Shown piece by piece: positions 48,873-51,102 of a DNA stretch of 51,102 nt. Position 1 is the first letter of the stretch; every line of letters begins with the position of its first letter. The notes under the pieces were generated by a model that saw only the letters and a program-made list of their open reading frames with translations, was not told the origin of the DNA and made no database searches. This DNA is from Phycisphaeraceae bacterium (GTDB lineage: Bacteria > Planctomycetota > Phycisphaerae > Phycisphaerales > Phycisphaeraceae): the NCBI GenBank assembly GCA_020848195.1, contig JADLAP010000100.1, forward strand, positions 1 to 51,102. The letters run 5' to 3'. The position numbers and the translations under genes were made by a program.

Positions 48873-49577
48873 TTACGACGCCTTCAGTGCATTGGCCTTT
48901 CGCTTGTACAGCCGCTTGGCCGCCCGAATCACCACCACGCCCTGATTGGCGCCGGGGACAGGCCCCTTGACCAGCAGGAGATTTTTCTCTTTGTCCGTGC
49001 CGACAATTTCCAGGCTCCGCATCGTGACGCGGTCGTCGCCCATGTGGCCCGGCATCCTCAGCCCCTTCTTGGGCCGGCCGGAGAAACCACGGTTGGTCGC
49101 ATGGCTGGCGATCGAGCCGGGGCTGCGGTGCTTGCGTTCCGTGCCGTGCGAGGCGCACAAGCCCTTGAAGTGGTGTCGCTTCATGACACCCTGAAAGCCC
49201 TTGCCCTTGCTCGTCCCGATCACGTCGATGTACTTCGTGCCTTCGAGCGAATCGAGCGTGATCTGCTGGCCAAGCTGAAACTGACCGGCTTCCTCCGCCG
49301 AAACGCGGAACTCGCGGTGTACGCGCTGCGGCGAGATGCCCGCCCTGGCGTCGTGGCCGATGATCGGCTGCGTCGAGTTGCGGGGCTTGACCTCATCGAA
49401 AGCGACCTGCACCGCGTTGTAGCCGTCCGTCGCTTCCGACTTGATCTGGCTCACAAAGCAGGGGCCGACCTGAATGACGGTCACCGGCACGTTGTTGACG
49501 ACCTGACCGCCTTCGCTTTCCTGCGTGAGGAAGAGACGGGTCATGCCGATCTTTTTGCCAAGCAAAGTGGCTGGCAT
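48873..49577 (-). CDS. rplC: 50S ribosomal protein L3
   Basis: The 234-residue protein starts MPATLLGKKIGMTRLFLTQE and contains VIGTSKGKGFQGVMKRHHFK and GHMGDDRVTMRSLEIVGTDK. It organises the peptidyl transferase centre. It is 130 bp after rpsJ and 183 bp before rplD; these gaps hold no other gene. Confidence 0.97.
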   Translation of the reverse strand: MPATLLGKKIGMTRLFLTQESEGGQVVNNVPVTVIQVGPCFVSQIKSEATDGYNAVQVAFDEVKPRNSTQPIIGHDARAGISPQRVHREFRVSAEEAGQFQLGQQITLDSLEGTKYIDVIGTSKGKGFQGVMKRHHFKGLCASHGTERKHRSPGSIASHATNRGFSGRPKKGLRMPGHMGDDRVTMRSLEIVGTDKEKNLLLVKGPVPGANQGVVVIRAAKRLYKRKANALKAS

Positions 49578-49707
49578 CGCGTGAACCTCCCAGGGGAACC
49601 TTGGTCCAAGGTTGGATCATCACTTGCGTGAGCGGATCCCGCCCCTGTTCGATTGTCTGGCCCGAAACAAAAACGGCTGACGCACCTGCGCCAGCCAATT
49701 CCGGGGA

Positions 49708-50016
49708 TTAAGCCTTGATTTTCACAAACACGCCAGCGGGAACGACGAGGCGGTTGAGCGCCTCGACCGTACGGGCCGTGGGGTCTTTGATGTCGATGAT
49801 CCGCTTATGCGTGCGGATTTCAAACTGTTCCCGGCTTTTCTTGTCCACGTGCGGGCTGCGCAGTACGGTGTACCGCTCAATCCGTGTGGGAAGGGGAACC
49901 GGGCCGGACACTTTCGCGTTCGTCCGCTTGGCGTGATCGACAATCTCCCGCGCCGAAGAATCGAGCGCCTGGTGATCGTACGCTTCCATCCGAATGCGAA
50001 TCCGTCCGGCCGACAT
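49708..50016 (-). CDS. rpsJ: 30S ribosomal protein S10
   Basis: The 102-residue protein contains [40 protein letters not shown] and the terminal [12 protein letters not shown]. It binds the 30S head and NusB during antitermination. It is the first gene of the ribosomal cluster; fusA, tuf, rpsL and rpsG are not upstream. Confidence 0.97.
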   Translation of the reverse strand: MSAGRIRIRMEAYDHQALDSSAREIVDHAKRTNAKVSGPVPLPTRIERYTVLRSPHVDKKSREQFEIRTHKRIIDIKDPTARTVEALNRLVVPAGVFVKIKA

Positions 50017-50062
50017 TGACGTTTCCCGTTGTAAAAGCGTCGGTTACAGCAATACACGCCTC

Positions 50063-50076
50063 GCCTGAAATCAGGC
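50063..50076 (-). promoter_or_regulatory. Palindrome at the start of the rpsJ transcript
   Basis: GCCTGAAATCAGGC is a perfect 14-bp palindrome about 11 nt past the -10 box, so it begins the leader RNA. It could be an operator or a 5-prime hairpin. The remaining part of 50017-50370 holds no gene I can support. Confidence 0.45.
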
Positions 50077-50086
50077 AAGATGGGAA

Positions 50087-50114
50087 AGTGTACCGAAACC
50101 GCCATTCTTGTCAA
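50087..50114 (-). promoter_or_regulatory. Promoter of the S10-spc ribosomal cluster
   Basis: On the minus strand TTGACA (50114-50109), a 16-bp spacer, and TACACT (50092-50087). The predicted leader is about 65 nt. It is identical in both boxes and spacing to the GntR regulator promoter at 8004-8031. Confidence 0.8.
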
Positions 50115-50370
50115 CTCCGACCGCCGCGATTGTTGGCAACTGGTGAAAAACCCGGAGAACATCGTGGTTTATCTTGTGCAGGCCAAATTCCCCGCACACG
50201 AAATACTCTACGCGGTCACCAGCCAAACCCAATCGTCACCGACCAAAGTAGAAGCAGAGTCGTATCTAACATGACCAGTCCCATGGGAGGCCGAATCGCG
50301 TCACGGTCTTTGTTGCGATGGCCCACGAATAGCGGATTCCAGCGGTCCTGCATTTACGCCACAATCGATG

Positions 50371-50627
50371 CCGGAGGGCTGTCCCGCAGCCGCTTCCAAC
50401 AGTCCTATCAGGCCGAAGTGAGGCGGCTTTTTCAGATCATGTCTGATCGTGCCGGAGGCGGCGACTACTACCGAACCACCACCTCCAGAGTCAGCGCCCG
50501 CTTCACCCGCGCCATCGTCACCTCGACGCTTGAAGGTCGGTCCACTTTCACCGAGGCTTTTCGTCTGCTTGGCTGCCGAAAAATGTCCACTTTCACTGAG
50601 CTTGGACATCGTGCGGGGATTGTCTGA
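50371..50627 (+). pseudogene. C-terminal remnant of an ImmA/IrrE-type antitoxin
   Basis: Translation gives FQQSYQAEVRRLFQIMSD, then GGGDYYRTTTSRVSARFTRA, STLEGRSTFTEAFRLLGCRK and STFTELGHRAGI. The GGGD-[FY]-Y and following RF-x2-A pattern is the typical C-terminus of ImmA/IrrE-domain proteins partnered with DUF4411 genes. The HTH and HExxH metallopeptidase parts are missing, and no start codon with ribosome site is evident; ATG 50439 would give 62 residues. The stop overlaps the next ATG (TGATG), the normal coupled arrangement. Confidence 0.65.
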
Positions 50628-50832
50628 TGGCGTATCTCATTGACAGCGACATCCTCATCGCAGCCAAGAACCTGCACTACGGCATGGATTTCTGCCCCGC
50701 GTTCTGGGACTGGCTGGCCCAGGCCAACCAAGATGGCAAGCTTCTGAGCATTGAAGCCGTGCGGGAAGATATGACTGTGGGCAATGACGATCTGGCCGAA
50801 TGGGTCAAGGCCCGTCACAACGGTTTTTTTGA
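50627..50832 (+). pseudogene. DUF4411 (PIN-like toxin) gene, truncated by an insertion
   Basis: The frame reads MAYLIDSDILIAAKNLHYG, then DFCPAFWDWLAQAN, SIEAVREDM and DDLAEWVKARHNGFF. This is the N-terminal part of DUF4411, a PIN-like family of about 160 residues with the first acidic residues in LIDSD. The match ends at 50832, where GGCTCTTCC, an ISL3-like end, begins. The reading frame then continues into the insertion to 51010. The C-terminal acidic residues needed for nuclease activity are lost, so the product should be inactive. Confidence 0.75.
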
Positions 50833-50922
50833 GGCTCTTCCGGTTCTTGCGCAGGTGGAGTTGAAAAAACGTGGACATGTCTGTCTGATCTGGAGTTGCG
50901 ACACTTCAGAAGAAATCAGGCC

Positions 50923-51009
50923 ATGTCCGCGAGTCTGTTGCACCACGCCTGGGGACTGCGTGGCTACCGGCGCTGCCGGACCGAACACCTCCAACAGGGG
51001 CAGCGCATA
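50923..51009 (+). pseudogene. ISL3-type transposase, N-terminal fragment
   Basis: About 29 codons remain (MSASLLHHAWGLRGYRRCRT, then EHLQQGQRIG). The zinc-finger and DDE parts that should follow are replaced by an unrelated repeat, so it cannot be active. Confidence 0.6.
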
Positions 51010-51018
51010 GGGCTTTTG

Positions 51019-51053
51019 CCCCTCTCCCTTTCAGGGAGAGGCTGGGAGAGGGT
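51019..51053. repeat. CTCTCCCT-TTC-AGGGAGAG palindromic repeat
   Basis: Perfect 8-bp arms at 51022-51029 and 51033-51040, followed by GCTGGGAGAGGGT. It resembles a short intergenic repeat known from many GC-rich bacterial genomes. It interrupts the transposase fragment. Confidence 0.6.
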
Positions 51054-51102
51054 ACGGCGCTCAATCACGTTTTGCCCGTGATGGAACGTGCTGGTTCACG
51101 TA

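Larger units (their letters stand above)
50833..51102 (+). mobile_element. ISL3-like insertion sequence, left end with transposase fragment
   Basis: The element begins GGCTCTTCCGGTTCTTGCGC at 50833, like the GGCTCTT ends of the ISL3 family. The transposase frame starts at ATG 50923 with MSASLLHHAWGLRGYRRCRT, close to the SLLYHAFGIRGY start of ISL3 transposases. After EHLQQGQRIG the frame leaves the family and enters a repeat at 51019-51053, so the transposase is broken. The right end is outside the window. Confidence 0.65.

Noticed and set aside
50080-50274. A 64-codon plus-strand frame over the rpsJ promoter
   Set aside because: No homology recognised and no ribosome site; it covers promoter DNA of the opposite strand.
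1-51102. CRISPR arrays, tRNA and rRNA genes
   Set aside because: No regularly spaced direct repeats and no clear tRNA cloverleaf or rRNA sequence were seen by eye; a covariance-model scan would be decisive.

Overview
The window looks like a GC-rich planctomycete chromosome, most likely class Phycisphaerae or a close relative. This rests on two secreted-pilin-like proteins with the H-x9-DG C-terminal signature, a Ser/Thr kinase with C-type-lectin-like sensor domains coupled to its own sigma factor, GntR/AraC regulators beside secreted or oxidative carbohydrate-type enzymes, and a ribosomal-protein cluster lacking rpsD, rpmD and adk at their usual places. No 16S gene or tRNA was seen, so the placement is an inference from gene content.

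Layout. 1-8200: end of a histidine kinase, decayed gene fragments, an M3 peptidase, a Gfo/Idh/MocA oxidoreductase, an IS1595 relic, then a minus-strand trio (GntR regulator, pseudopilin, large secreted TIM-barrel-like protein). 8195-12542: gpmI, divergent rph and an AraC regulator, and a phytanoyl-CoA-dioxygenase-like protein. 12667-15676: a sugar-nucleotide/glycosyltransferase trio. 15791-23916: a plus-strand run of a large membrane protein, an ABC ATPase and permease, a HEAT-repeat exported protein and a thioesterase. 23942-27306: a second pseudopilin, the kinase with lectin-like domains and its sigma factor. 27540-29415: an MBL hydrolase and a VWA protein. 29624-32008: rplK-rplA-rplJ-rplL, ending at a strong terminator. 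32149-33878: hpt, a PH-domain membrane protein and a STAS protein on the plus strand. 34038-50016: the S10-spc-alpha ribosomal cluster with secY, map, infA and rpoA, all on the minus strand. 50371-51102: wreckage of an ImmA/IrrE-DUF4411 toxin-antitoxin pair cut by an ISL3-like element.

The main unlabelled structure is between genes. At least four families of short palindromic repeats sit at gene ends. One keeps 7-bp flanks (CRGCCGC/GCGCGTC) while the 13-bp palindromic core changes with matching stems. Another is a 125-155 bp inverted element placed directly after stop codons. Promoters read by eye share TTGACA-like -35, 16-17 bp spacer and TACACT/TATACT -10; the hpt promoter predicts a leaderless transcript. 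No CRISPR array, prophage or biosynthetic cluster was seen.
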